A stretch of DNA of 64,000 nucleotides from Oceanobacillus iheyensis HTE831 (lineage in GTDB: Bacteria; Bacillota; Bacilli; Bacillales; Amphibacillaceae). The stretch covers positions 1,466,501 through 1,530,500 of the forward strand of contig NC_004193.1 in the NCBI RefSeq assembly GCF_000011245.1, read 5' to 3'. Positions 18,010 through 27,688 of the stretch are shown in pieces. Every line of letters begins with the position of its first letter. Position 1 is the stretch's first letter. A program made the translations under genes and the position numbers. The notes under the pieces are model-generated. The model searched no databases. It was not told where the DNA came from and was given only the letters and a program-made list of their open reading frames with translations.

Positions 18010-18375
18010 TTATTTTTTGTAGTATTGAAGCTCATCAGAAACTTTTTTCAACAAGGTGTTCGCTCTTTCCACAATGGATTCTGGGAAGTCTTCACCATCG
18101 CCATACTCTACTCCATGAGGATAATAATGTTTTCCGACTAATGGAGGTAGAAGTGTGACTACTGCACTTCTTTTATCAACATCGCCCTCTTTAGAGTGAG
18201 CCATAATACGAATGTAATATGTAACATTCTTTTCATTCGAACCAATTTTGTAATCATACGTTGCGCGCTCATAGTCCCACTGACCAGCACGAATAAATGC
18301 ATGTTTTGCGGTAATATGGTCCAAAGATTGAATATCTATGACCGTATTTTCGATACCAGTGTTTTCTAGTTTCAT
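18010..18375 (-). CDS. ylbA: YlbA, YugN-like family protein
   Basis: A 121-residue soluble protein. The GQWDYERATYDYK and HYYPHGVEYGDGEDFP segments match what I recall of B. subtilis YlbA, and the fold belongs to the YugN-like group. No catalytic residues or ligand site are evident and the function is unknown. A ribosome-binding site (GAGGTGAAAATTAG) precedes the ATG. Position after ctaG/ctaM and before ylbC is the B. subtilis order, with ylbB missing. Confidence 0.8.
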   Translation of the reverse strand: MKLENTGIENTVIDIQSLDHITAKHAFIRAGQWDYERATYDYKIGSNEKNVTYYIRIMAHSKEGDVDKRSAVVTLLPPLVGKHYYPHGVEYGDGEDFPESIVERANTLLKKVSDELQYYKK

Positions 18376-18560
18376 CTAATTTTCACCTCATATATTAGTT
18401 CTACTTTTTCAAGCATAATACGAAAACGCTTCAGATGCAACGAAAAACCGATAGACGTATGAAAAATAAAGGTATACTATTATAAATAATAGGGTAAAGA
18501 GAATATATAGTAAATTTTAACATAGAATGTAGTAATTGTTTATAGATGGGAGAATCAGTT

Positions 18561-19628
18561 ATGAGAGTGATTCGTGGATTTTTAGCTATTACTATTTTAG
18601 CATTAGTCATTTTTGTTGTAATAGAACAAATTGATAACTCTCCAGAAGAAGTGATTACAGATGTGACCAATGTTGTAAAGGAAGGTAGTCATGTTCTCCA
18701 ATCAAAAGTACAACCAGAAGAATCCCCATCCGTTGAATTGGAAGGAGATATTTATCAATGGATAGGAGAATCGGAACAAAAACTCAAAGAAAATTTGGGT
18801 GATCCGAATCGTGTTGACAAAAGTGCCTATGGCTATGAATGGCTAGTGTATAATAGCTCAGAAAGTCAATATATTCAATTTGGTGTTGAGGAAGGAAAAA
18901 TCATCTCAGTTTATGCTACAGGAGATAATTTAGAAATAGCTCCTGTACAATCTGGTGCTTCATATGAGGCAGTGAACGATACGTTTAATTTTAGTGATGA
19001 AATTAGTTATAATGATGGGTTATCTTCATACACATTTCGATTAACGGAAGATGACAAGAAGAAGAGACCTTTAGTACAAGTTGACGATTCTGTGTTTGTG
19101 CAATTTTATTTTGATACTGTTACTTCATCTTTGTCTTCAGTTCGAATACTTACAGCTAATACTTTATTATTACATCGTCCATATGAAATAGAGTATCGAG
19201 GTAATCTACCAGAACAACCTGAATTAACAGAAGAGCAATGGAATACTGTACAAACAGGCATGGAGCAGCAAGTGTTTGATATATCAAATGTTATTCGGCA
19301 TGTACATGAAAAAAGTCACTTAGAATGGGATGAAAAGGTAAGTAAAGTTGCATACGATCATAGTAAAGATATGTATGAAAATAATTATTTTTCTCATTTT
19401 AGCTTAAATGGAGATGGATTGAAAGAAAGGTTAGAAGCTGGTGAAGTACTCTATGCATCTGCGGGTGAAAATATCGCTGCACAATATCCAGATGCACCAT
19501 CAGCAATGGAAGGGTGGCTAAATAGCGAGGGGCATCGTGAAGCTTTACTTAGTGAAGACTATAATCATTTAGGTGTAGGCGTCTATCGCTTTTACTATAC
19601 ACAAAACTTCTTAGGGAAAGCTTTGTAA
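18561..19628 (+). CDS. ylbC: YlbC, secreted or membrane-anchored CAP-domain protein
   Basis: 355 residues: an N-terminal hydrophobic segment (about 5-23) acting as signal or anchor, then a CAP-associated N-terminal domain (about 60-210), then a CAP/SCP domain (about 230-355) with the signature elements HSKDMYENNYFSH, AGENIAAQYP and GHREALLSEDYNHLGVGV. Bacterial CAP proteins are extracytoplasmic and of uncertain function. GGGAGA 7 bases upstream favours ATG 18561 over the one at 18546. Confidence 0.85.
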   Translation: MRVIRGFLAITILALVIFVVIEQIDNSPEEVITDVTNVVKEGSHVLQSKVQPEESPSVELEGDIYQWIGESEQKLKENLGDPNRVDKSAYGYEWLVYNSSESQYIQFGVEEGKIISVYATGDNLEIAPVQSGASYEAVNDTFNFSDEISYNDGLSSYTFRLTEDDKKKRPLVQVDDSVFVQFYFDTVTSSLSSVRILTANTLLLHRPYEIEYRGNLPEQPELTEEQWNTVQTGMEQQVFDISNVIRHVHEKSHLEWDEKVSKVAYDHSKDMYENNYFSHFSLNGDGLKERLEAGEVLYASAGENIAAQYPDAPSAMEGWLNSEGHREALLSEDYNHLGVGVYRFYYTQNFLGKAL

Positions 19629-19691
19629 GAATGGGATTAACTAAACGAATGAATTCTTGAAATTACTTGTGAACTTTTTAAATAATGTTTT

Positions 19692-19746
19692 GAAATCGAA
19701 TGGTACTTTGGATGATATTTCCGAAATACTGTTCGATTTTTTTGTT
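19692..19746 (+). terminator. Terminator after ylbC
   Basis: A long imperfect stem of about 19 bp (GAAATCGAATGGTACTTTGG against CCGAAATACTGTTCGATTT) followed by seven T. The rest of the 215-base ylbC-ylbD gap carries only a putative promoter. Confidence 0.75.
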
Positions 19747-19843
19747 CATTTAATTGATTACCTTTTGCGTGTAAAAATAGACACATATAAGTAAATTAGG
19801 CATAGGTTATAGTATGAAAGAATGGTTGAGTGAGGTGATCAGA

Positions 19844-20260
19844 ATGAGCAATCTCGATCCAAGTGTACAAGAGTTTAAAGAGTTTGTTAATAAACGTCCA
19901 AAGATTATAAAAGAAATTAGAAAGAGTGGTCGTTCTTGGCAAGAGTACTATGAAAAATGGGCTTTGTTAGGGGAGGATGATCCTTATTGGAACGACTTTA
20001 TAGAATCATCTACGAAGAGTCAGACGCAGAACGAATCTAATGATAATGAATATGAAAATCAAGACAAGAATGATAATGAAGAAAACGATTTAGTTAGTCA
20101 ATTAATGAAATATAGTCAAAAAATTGATGTAGATAAGTTACAAGGACAAATTGATCAATTAAGTAAAGCAGTCGGTAGTGTTCAAGAGATGGTAGCACAA
20201 TTCAAAAGTACGGGTCCCAAAAAAAGTCCCAAAGATCCTTTCCACTGGATTAAAGACTAG
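19844..20260 (+). CDS. ylbD: YlbD-like putative spore coat protein
   Basis: A 138-residue hydrophilic protein. The N-terminal half (LDPSVQEFKEFVNKRPK, WQEYYEKWALLGEDDPYW) matches the YlbD family annotated as putative coat proteins; an Asn/Glu/Asp-rich linker follows, then a helical segment ending in DPFHWIKD. GTGAGGTGATC before ATG 19844 rules out the upstream ATG at 19814. It is 12 bases from ylbE, whose N-terminus (MDPSVQKYLKENPK) resembles its own, suggesting a small helix-based relationship. The coat role is inferred from family naming. Confidence 0.75.
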   Translation: MSNLDPSVQEFKEFVNKRPKIIKEIRKSGRSWQEYYEKWALLGEDDPYWNDFIESSTKSQTQNESNDNEYENQDKNDNEENDLVSQLMKYSQKIDVDKLQGQIDQLSKAVGSVQEMVAQFKSTGPKKSPKDPFHWIKD

Positions 20261-20272
20261 AGGTGATAAAAA

Positions 20273-20506
20273 ATGGATCCATCTGTACAAAAGTATTTAA
20301 AAGAGAACCCTAAATTAGCAGAGTTTATTCGATATAATCCAATGTGGTATCGGTATTTAATGAGAGATCCAGAAAATATAGATAAAATGAAAAAAGAAGC
20401 AAAAAAATTTTATGGAAAAACATTTCCACAGCAAGTAAACACGATAAGTGGACAAATTCAAATGGCTCGGATGTTAGCTGAGATGGCAAAAGCGATGAAG
20501 GATTAA
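20273..20506 (+). CDS. ylbE: YlbE-like protein
   Basis: A 77-residue basic, helical protein of the YlbE family; no membrane segment, no cysteines, unknown function. RYNPMWYRYLMRDPEN is the conserved core as I recall it. AGAGGTGAT lies 6-7 bases before the ATG. It is cotranscribed with ylbD (12-base gap). Confidence 0.78.
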   Translation: MDPSVQKYLKENPKLAEFIRYNPMWYRYLMRDPENIDKMKKEAKKFYGKTFPQQVNTISGQIQMARMLAEMAKAMKD

Positions 20507-20566
20507 AAGTCATTCTATTTTCATTCCATTAATAAAATGGTAGTATTGAAAGTGGAGGTGTAATGA

Positions 20567-21004
20567 ATGATAGCTACGATGGAGTATGTCAATATTTTGG
20601 ATGAATCCGAGAAATTAGGAAAGATGATTTTACAATCGGATATCATGCAGGATTATCAAACTACTCGTTCCACCATGGAAACGGATGATGAGGCACAGAA
20701 GTTGATCAGAGAATTCTCTGCGATGAAAGAGCATTACGATGATGTGCAGCGTTTTGGAAGATATCATCCCGATTACTATGACATCATGAAAAAAGTACGA
20801 TCAACAAAAAGGGAAATGGATATGAATGATAAAGTAGCTGCATTCAAAATTGCAGAAAGAAATCTGCAAAAACTTCTAGATGAAATAAGTAGTTTTGTTG
20901 CAAATAGTGTCAGCGAACAAGTGAAAGCTCCAAGAGAAGGTGCAGCACTGTCAGATAGTGGCTGTGGCTGTGGGAGCGGTGGAGCTTGTGGCTGTGCCTC
21001 CTAG
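20567..21004 (+). CDS. ylbF: YlbF (RicF), component of the YlbF-YmcA-YaaT Y-complex
   Basis: A 145-residue helical protein of the Com_YlbF family. With RicA (YmcA) and RicT (YaaT) it forms a complex that binds [4Fe-4S] clusters and partners RNase Y to mature operon mRNAs, affecting competence, sporulation and biofilm. The C-terminus carries a dense cysteine cluster, CGCGSGGACGCAS (four Cys), consistent with Fe-S binding. AGTGGAGGTG lies 6 bases before ATG 20567. Its usual neighbours ylbE and ylbG are present. Confidence 0.9.
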   Translation: MIATMEYVNILDESEKLGKMILQSDIMQDYQTTRSTMETDDEAQKLIREFSAMKEHYDDVQRFGRYHPDYYDIMKKVRSTKREMDMNDKVAAFKIAERNLQKLLDEISSFVANSVSEQVKAPREGAALSDSGCGCGSGGACGCAS

Positions 21005-21083
21005 ACATATACGGATGGAAGAGAGCTTTTTTAGAAGAGCTCTCCTCTGTCCATACATATAACTATTCAAAGGGGACAGATGA

Positions 21084-21359
21084 ATGAGAGTAAACAGACA
21101 AGGAATCATTGTCTGGTTTCAGCATATGAAAAACATAAAACAATTAAGAAAACACGGCAATGTTATTTATGCTTCTAAAACAAAGCGCTATGCTGTGATT
21201 TATGTGAATCAGGACGAAATGGATGATGTAGAATTAAAAATAATAAATTACCCTTTTGTATCTAAAGTGGAACGATCTCAAAAACCATTTGTCCGAACGG
21301 ATTATGAAAATGCGAAACCAGATAAAGCAAAACAATATGATTATAAAATGGGAATATAG
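21084..21359 (+). CDS. ylbG: YlbG, UPF0298 family protein
   Basis: A 91-residue small alpha/beta protein (IIVWFQHMKNIKQLRKHG, RYAVIYVN, NYPFVSKVERS are the conserved blocks). Function unknown; it is commonly linked to ylbF. AAAGGGGACAG precedes the ATG. The ylbF-ylbG gap holds a hairpin (about 21007-21057, centred on GAGAGCT/AGCTCTC) without a T-run, possibly an mRNA processing or stability element. Confidence 0.85.
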   Translation: MRVNRQGIIVWFQHMKNIKQLRKHGNVIYASKTKRYAVIYVNQDEMDDVELKIINYPFVSKVERSQKPFVRTDYENAKPDKAKQYDYKMGI

Positions 21360-21463
21360 TGAACTTGAACGCTATACGAATAAGCTATGTATTTTTCAAA
21401 AGAAAAAAATGTTCTAAAGTATTAAAAAGCGCAAATATGCGTTTAGAAATTGTGTGTTTCCTG

Positions 21464-21539
21464 TAAGGCGGGGGAGACTGTGACTAAAGTTAATACCCAA
21501 AGGATATGAAATAGATGAATTTGTTCTAAACCCGCCTTA
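21464..21539. repeat. 76-bp element with 9-bp inverted ends
   Basis: TAAGGCGGG at 21464-21472 and its exact complement at 21531-21539 enclose 58 bases. The left part (GCGGGGGAGACT) recalls the GGAGACTCC segment inside repeat copy C, so it may be a relative of a Bacillaceae dispersed repeat. Only one copy is seen in this window. Confidence 0.4.
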
Positions 21540-21852
21540 GAAATATACTTCGCTTCTCTAAGATATAGAGGAGTATCCATATACTTCACATCCTAGGCTC
21601 TCGCCTAACCTACCTCATACACATATCTTCGCTACTCTTGTTCTAATTATCAATCTTCTTTTGACTATAACGTATTTGTTATGTCCTTTTTCTTAAAAAT
21701 ATAAACGATTTCGTGTGCCAAAGTTAACTATTACTGAAGAGGGAAGTGTGACTAGTCTCATAAATCATATTTTGCAAGTAGGATAATATTAGATAATTAG
21801 TAATGTGTAACCGAACGATCACAATTCTGAATTTTCCGTATTTTATACATGG

Positions 21853-21887
21853 AAATAAAAAACCTGCAGAGATAACTCTGCAGGGTC
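21853..21887 (-). terminator. Minus-strand intrinsic terminator without an obvious gene
   Basis: A perfect stem CCTGCAGAG-ATAA-CTCTGCAGG (21863-21884). Read on the minus strand it is followed by TTTTTTATTT, a textbook terminator. On the plus strand the tail is CCCTTTG, which is poor. No protein gene lies upstream on the minus strand, so it suggests a short antisense or small RNA from 21890-22120, or a remnant. Confidence 0.5.
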
Positions 21888-22124
21888 CCTTTGTTTTCCA
21901 TATGAAAAACAAAAAGGCAAAGGGAGAGGAGAAACCGGAGGAAGAACTTATGGGGAAGTGTAAGTCTTCTTCCGTTTTACATCAACCAAACGATGTTTAG
22001 TTGAATCATTATGATATTATGGACATCGAAACAAATAATATACATTACTTATGAAAATGATTTTATTATTAATGTTATTTATGGTAGGATTATGTCGGAT
22101 AGTGCGAACTAGTGAGGTGAAAGC

Positions 22125-23179
<1,055 letters not shown>

Positions 23180-23184
23180 AAATG

Positions 23185-23464
23185 AATGAGGATGGGCATA
23201 TCAAAAGTTCTAGTTAAAAGGCGAATGAAAGCTAGAATAAGTGTAAGAAATATACGGAGACTCCTTCAATTTTCTGCGTGTGATGCGATGCTGTCGAAGT
23301 CTTCCTTATTCTATAGGAGCAGGGCCTAGGCGAGACCCCATGTATTAACATTCGGAAACTCACCAGCCACCTTAGGATAAGCGCAGTATATTTCTGAAGC
23401 GGGTTTACATAGGCCAATCATTTGGATTTGTCTTTTGCGTGATTACTTTTGTGCCCACCTCATT
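23185..23464. repeat. Dispersed inverted-end repeat, long form (copy C)
   Basis: The ends AATGAGGATGGGCA (23185-23198) and TGCCCACCTCATT (23452-23464) pair with one bulged A. The interior matches copy A, except that about 140 extra bases lie between two ATAAG direct repeats (23237-23241 and 23377-23381). The extra part contains GGAGACTCC and GGCGAGACCCC blocks reminiscent of repeats common in Bacillaceae. The right end overlaps the ylbJ stop codon, so the element separates convergent coaD and ylbJ. Confidence 0.8.
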
Positions 23465-24671
23465 TTATTTGTCTTTTTCTGTGGAACAAAATACATGTCG
23501 CAATAATTATACTTAAGATTGTAAGCATTGGACCATAATCTTTCATCCAGTAAAAGATAGACATCCAAATCGAACTATTTGGATCCAACTGGGAAACAGG
23601 AACTTCGTTCAAATTGATAGTTTTACGATCAAGATATAATGGTTTATACAGCAAGAGTGTCAAGATAACAGCAATGCTTCCATGTAATAGTCGTGCAAAA
23701 AAATAAGGAGAGAAACGAATATCCGTTTTAGCAAGTATACTAGCTACTTGTGCATGAATAGATAGACCATTAAACCCTAAAATAAAACTAATAATCACTG
23801 CTTTTTGTAATAGTGTGTCTGTAGTAACTTGAGATATCATATTTGCACCTAATGTAATTTCAAATAATCCTGATATAAATGGCAGACTAAGGTCAGCAGG
23901 TAAATGAAATATTTCAAGTATAGATTGAAAAATAACTGCCACTGCTGGAGTTACATGAACTAAAAATAAAAGTTTAATTAGTACAGAAAATAAGATGATA
24001 AATCCGCCAACCATAACTAGCGTCTTTATGGAGTTAATAACAGCATCTCCTAAAATTTCACCGAAAGGTTTCTCCTCTTTTAAACGATCTCGATGCATTT
24101 CTTGAAAAGCTTTTTTTATTGAAAATCTTTTGGAATCTTGTTTTCGAAATCGTTCTTGCCGTTTACCGTGAAATCTCATACAGATACCAACAATAGCATT
24201 ACTCGTATAATGACAGACGGCTAATAAAAGACCTAGCTTTAGATCATGAAAAAAACCAGCTGATATTGCACCAAAGATGAATAACGGACTAGAATTATTC
24301 GTAAATGAGACTAGCCTTTCTGCTTCCAATTTGCTTAATTGATTTTCTTCACGTAATCTAGCTGTTATCTTAGCTCCTGTTGGATACCCGCTCGCCATCC
24401 CCATCATCCATCCGAAACTACCTGCTCCCGGTACATTAAACAAAGGGCGCATGATAGGCTCGAATATAACTCCGATAAATTTTACAACTCCAAATGCTAA
24501 TAATAATTCTGCAGTAATAAAAAAGGGTAGTAATGAAGGAAATACAACTTCCCACCACATATTTAAGCCTCTAATTGCTGCTTCAAGCGCCTGATCAGGA
24601 AAAGCAATTAATGATAGAGTAAGTAAGAGAGTGAGTCCGGCATATACAAGAGTTTTCATTCTTTGATCCAA
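23460..24671 (-). CDS. ylbJ: YlbJ, sporulation integral membrane protein (nucleoside-recognition/Gate domain)
   Basis: A 403-residue polytopic membrane protein with Gate domains; the GWMMGMASGYPTGAKI motif in the N-terminal half and the GFNGLSIHAQVASI motif in the second half are characteristic. B. subtilis YlbJ is needed for normal spore formation and belongs to the sigma-E regulon. A TTG start at 24671 is suggested by GGGGGAAA about 6 bases upstream; ATG at 24659 is the alternative. Its stop lies inside the right arm of repeat copy C. ylbK, next in B. subtilis, is absent. Confidence 0.88.
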   Translation of the reverse strand: MDQRMKTLVYAGLTLLLTLSLIAFPDQALEAAIRGLNMWWEVVFPSLLPFFITAELLLAFGVVKFIGVIFEPIMRPLFNVPGAGSFGWMMGMASGYPTGAKITARLREENQLSKLEAERLVSFTNNSSPLFIFGAISAGFFHDLKLGLLLAVCHYTSNAIVGICMRFHGKRQERFRKQDSKRFSIKKAFQEMHRDRLKEEKPFGEILGDAVINSIKTLVMVGGFIILFSVLIKLLFLVHVTPAVAVIFQSILEIFHLPADLSLPFISGLFEITLGANMISQVTTDTLLQKAVIISFILGFNGLSIHAQVASILAKTDIRFSPYFFARLLHGSIAVILTLLLYKPLYLDRKTINLNEVPVSQLDPNSSIWMSIFYWMKDYGPMLTILSIIIATCILFHRKRQIK

Positions 24672-24869
24672 TCGAATTTCCCCCTAATGAGTGCTAGCTC
24701 TGTACAACTTATAATCTAAGTAGTAGAATTATGCTAGCTTGTCCTATTGAAACGAGGATGAGCTAGATAAAGTACCTTAATACAATATACGCGGTGACAT
24801 AGGTGAAATATTCCATTCATATAATAGGATGGTGTATAAAGTGAACTAAAAAGGAGATGAAGCACTAGA

Positions 24870-25886
24870 ATGCGGTTGTCCAAAAAGAATATTGCCATAT
24901 GTATTGTTTTATTTTTAGGGATTTACTTAGTTGGTACATATAAAATGCCTTATTATATACAAAAACCAGGCGGAGCAGATGCATTAAATCCAATCGTAGA
25001 GGTTGAAGATGGTTATGAAAGTGCAGGGGATATGCATCTGGTAACCGTAAGCGGGATGCAAGCAACACCTTTATTTTATATATTTGCCAAAATTATGCCG
25101 CATCAAGAAATATTACCAATTGATCAGGTATTTCCAGAGGGAATGTCTCAAGATGATTATATGAACGCTCAGTTGCAGGTTATGGAAAGTTCTCAAGAAG
25201 CGGCTACTGTAGTTGCATATGAGGCTGCTGGGGAGACAATAGATATTTCTTATGAAGGCGTGTATGTTGTTTCCGTTGTTGAAGGTATGCCTGCAGAAGA
25301 AGTATTACAAGCTGGAGACCGAATTATTGGCATTGATGGAAAAGATATAAAGGAATCTCAAGACTTAATTGATTATATTGATTCTTTATCCGCTGGAGAT
25401 ACTGTGACGGTTGAGGTTATAAGAAACGATGAAAACCTTTCAAAGAAAATTCAGCTAGAACAGTTTTCTGATAACGATGAAAAAATAGGATTAGGTATAA
25501 GTTTAGTGACAGACCGCAATGTAACTGTAGATCCAAAAATTAATTTTTCTAGTGGAAACATTGGAGGACCAAGTGCGGGTTTAATGTTCTCATTAGAAAT
25601 TTATGATCAGTTAACGGAAGAGGATATTACTAAAGGTAAACAAATTGGCGGAACAGGTGAGGTAGATTACGATGGTAATATCTATCGAATCGGAGGAATT
25701 GATAAGAAAGTAGTGGCCTCTGATAAAGAAGGGGTAGATGTTTTCTTTGCCCCAAATGAAAATGGTTCAGAAGAATCTAATTATCAAGTTGCGGTTAAAA
25801 CTGCAGAAGAAATCGGTTCAGATATGGAAATTGTCCCGGTGAATACATTTGAAGATGCGCTGGAATATCTTGAAAAAATGAATTAA
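24870..25886 (+). CDS. ylbL: YlbL, Lon-like PDZ membrane protease
   Basis: 338 residues: one N-terminal membrane helix (about 8-26), a PDZ domain (about 120-205, EGMPAEEVLQAGDRIIGIDG) and a C-terminal Lon-type S16 protease domain. The Ser-Lys dyad is visible: Ser235 in NIGGPSAGLMF and Lys279 in RIGGIDKKVVA. B. subtilis YlbL degrades the SOS division inhibitor YneA outside the membrane, allowing recovery from DNA damage. It is divergent from ylbJ, with AAGGAGATG upstream of the ATG at a slightly long distance. Confidence 0.92.
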   Translation: MRLSKKNIAICIVLFLGIYLVGTYKMPYYIQKPGGADALNPIVEVEDGYESAGDMHLVTVSGMQATPLFYIFAKIMPHQEILPIDQVFPEGMSQDDYMNAQLQVMESSQEAATVVAYEAAGETIDISYEGVYVVSVVEGMPAEEVLQAGDRIIGIDGKDIKESQDLIDYIDSLSAGDTVTVEVIRNDENLSKKIQLEQFSDNDEKIGLGISLVTDRNVTVDPKINFSSGNIGGPSAGLMFSLEIYDQLTEEDITKGKQIGGTGEVDYDGNIYRIGGIDKKVVASDKEGVDVFFAPNENGSEESNYQVAVKTAEEIGSDMEIVPVNTFEDALEYLEKMN

Positions 25887-25991
25887 AATGCATAAACACA
25901 TAGTACGCTAGACTACTTGTAAATGTATCTTTAAAAATTTGATACGATAAATTTCTAAGAAGGAACAAAAGGTTGATAAATATTTATGATG

Positions 25992-26053
25992 AACTCCCCT
26001 GAAGGAAACAGTTTAAAAATTAAAATCTGTTTACCTTATGGGGGAGTTTTTTA
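25992..26053 (+). terminator. Terminator after ylbL
   Basis: A long hairpin: AACTCCCC pairs with GGGGAGTT at the base, and an inner AACAG/CTGTT stem lies above it. A run of six T follows. It is about 100 bases after the ylbL stop. Confidence 0.8.
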
Positions 26054-26188
26054 ATTGTTATAGTATATTTCATAATTTACAAGATCATAAAATAAGATGG
26101 TTTGTAATGTAAAATAATGTCATTCTGATTAGTTATGATTGAATTTTAATAACGACTCATGATTAGAGTAGCAGAGTTTGAAGATACA

Positions 26189-26240
26189 ATAGAAAACGGT
26201 TCTTCTTTTTTGTCAGCTGAGCAAAATAAGAAGAACCGTT
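26189..26240 (-). terminator. Terminator of ylbM
   Basis: A perfect 13-bp stem AACGGTTCTTCTT/AAGAAGAACCGTT. Read on the minus strand it is followed by TTTTCTATT. It lies about 75 bases downstream of the ylbM stop. With the ylbL terminator it accounts for the 426-base gap; I see nothing else there. Confidence 0.75.
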
Positions 26241-26312
26241 AGTCTGAAATGAAAATTAAACGGTGTACGTTTGGATTTTACACAAAAATATCATATGATG
26301 AAGTTGATTTAA

Positions 26313-27515
26313 TTAAATGATTATTGGGCCCTGTAATTCTTGTTTGAACATCTTTCTTTGTAATTTTGCAGGAATTATACTGTAATATGCTTTTGTTGCT
26401 CGTTCTTCAATTGCTAACATAGAATGAGTTGTATTAGCAATACTAGTAATGATTGGTACATCAAAATTCTTTTTATGGTAATTAAGATATTGTTGTCCTT
26501 GTTTATTCATACCGAGTATACGAATATAAGATGGCGATTCATCAACATAATTTTCATCTTTCTTGGTATTTGTAAGAATGTGTATAAAAATACGTTGTAT
26601 TCTTGTCCATGTGTATCGCTTCGTTTTAATTTTATGCATCCAATCTACAAATGATAAAGCATCACTTGCTGTTTGTTGAATTCGATATTCTAAACCTTCA
26701 ACTACTCCCTGGATATTCTGTAATTCTTTTATACTCATAGTTAAAACGCGATAGCGGAGAAGGGGAAAGTACTGTTCAAAATCATGCCAAATTGCAGTTT
26801 TGTCTTTATAGGATTGCAGTTGGTGTAAAGTCTCTATTGGAATAGCGTTATGTACATCGTCATCCATGGAATCGGACTGAAGAATTTGCTTCCGGATGCT
26901 CGTCGCACTAGCAATACTGCCATTTATTGATTCATCATGGAAATCATTATTTTTTCTCTGGATTGTTAATGGTTTAATAGTTGGGGCATATTCTTGGATA
27001 GCTTTAACATAACTAAATCCTAATATATTATTTGGTTTAGATAAGTCTAAGTTTCCTTCGGTGAGCCCTAAAGTTTCATAAACAGCAGTTGCAGCATCAG
27101 GAAATGATAGCCCATCAGATAAATTGTCCTTTAACAAATTATCGAATGCCTCACTACTATTTTTAATTGTTTTATAAGCTTGAAAAAAAGGATCCATACT
27201 GCCTGATTCGCTACCAAAACAGACACTAGACACACCGAATTTATTTAATGTCTGAATAGCTCCGTTTGCAAATCGATCGCTATTTTGTACGGCAAAAGTA
27301 TACGGCAATTCTATAACAATATCAGCTCCTCCGTGAAGAGCAGCTTTTGTGCGGTGAAACTTATCTATAATTGCGGGTTCTCCACGCTGAAGAAAATTAC
27401 CGCTCATTATTGCAATAATACACGTAGAATTAGAGACATTTCTCGCTTGGTTAATGTGATATTGATGTCCATTGTGAAATGGGTTATATTCGACAATTAA
27501 TCCACATGAGTCCAT
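26313..27515 (-). CDS. tmcAL: TmcAL (YlbM), tRNA-Met cytidine acetate ligase
   Basis: A 400-residue nucleotidyltransferase-like enzyme. It activates acetate with ATP to acetyl-AMP and acetylates C34 of elongator tRNA-Met (ac4C), improving AUG decoding fidelity. The N-terminal GLIVEYNPFHNGHQYHI carries the HxGH-type ATP motif (about residues 5-21); SGNFLQRGEPAIIDKF and the ATSIRK segment complete the fold. The length is as in B. subtilis. GGAGTGAAATC precedes the ATG. The gene is convergent with ylbL and divergent from ylbN. Confidence 0.9.
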   Translation of the reverse strand: MDSCGLIVEYNPFHNGHQYHINQARNVSNSTCIIAIMSGNFLQRGEPAIIDKFHRTKAALHGGADIVIELPYTFAVQNSDRFANGAIQTLNKFGVSSVCFGSESGSMDPFFQAYKTIKNSSEAFDNLLKDNLSDGLSFPDAATAVYETLGLTEGNLDLSKPNNILGFSYVKAIQEYAPTIKPLTIQRKNNDFHDESINGSIASATSIRKQILQSDSMDDDVHNAIPIETLHQLQSYKDKTAIWHDFEQYFPLLRYRVLTMSIKELQNIQGVVEGLEYRIQQTASDALSFVDWMHKIKTKRYTWTRIQRIFIHILTNTKKDENYVDESPSYIRILGMNKQGQQYLNYHKKNFDVPIITSIANTTHSMLAIEERATKAYYSIIPAKLQRKMFKQELQGPIII

Positions 27516-27688
27516 GATTTCACTCCTATTGTAATTAGTTAATATGATTGTAGCAAATTTATCTATGTTTCACATCATATACTAGAGGTTAAACTTAAGT
27601 ATTACGGGAAACATAACTGTAAAGAAAATATATTGACAAAAGTCCGTTTTTCTTTTAAAATAACTCTTGTTGCCTAGAGGTGATTTAT

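Larger units (their letters stand above)
21360..22124. other. 765-bp non-coding gap between ylbG and rsmD
   Basis: The longest gap in the window outside the mobile elements. I see no credible gene: the short open frames lack ribosome-binding sites and overlap hairpins. It contains an inverted-repeat element (21464-21539), a strong hairpin reading as a minus-strand terminator (21853-21887), a second imperfect hairpin (21933-21978) and the rsmD promoter region. The T- and C-rich stretch 21541-21720 looks degenerate, perhaps remnants of repeats. Confidence 0.5.

Noticed and set aside
21541..21650. Possible tandem repeats around CATATACTTC
   Set aside because: Short similar words recur, but without regular spacing or length; there is no array and no CRISPR-like repeat-spacer pattern anywhere in the window.
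21803..22000. 65-codon open frame in the ylbG-rsmD gap
   Set aside because: It runs through two strong hairpins, lacks a ribosome-binding site and has no recognisable composition or motif.
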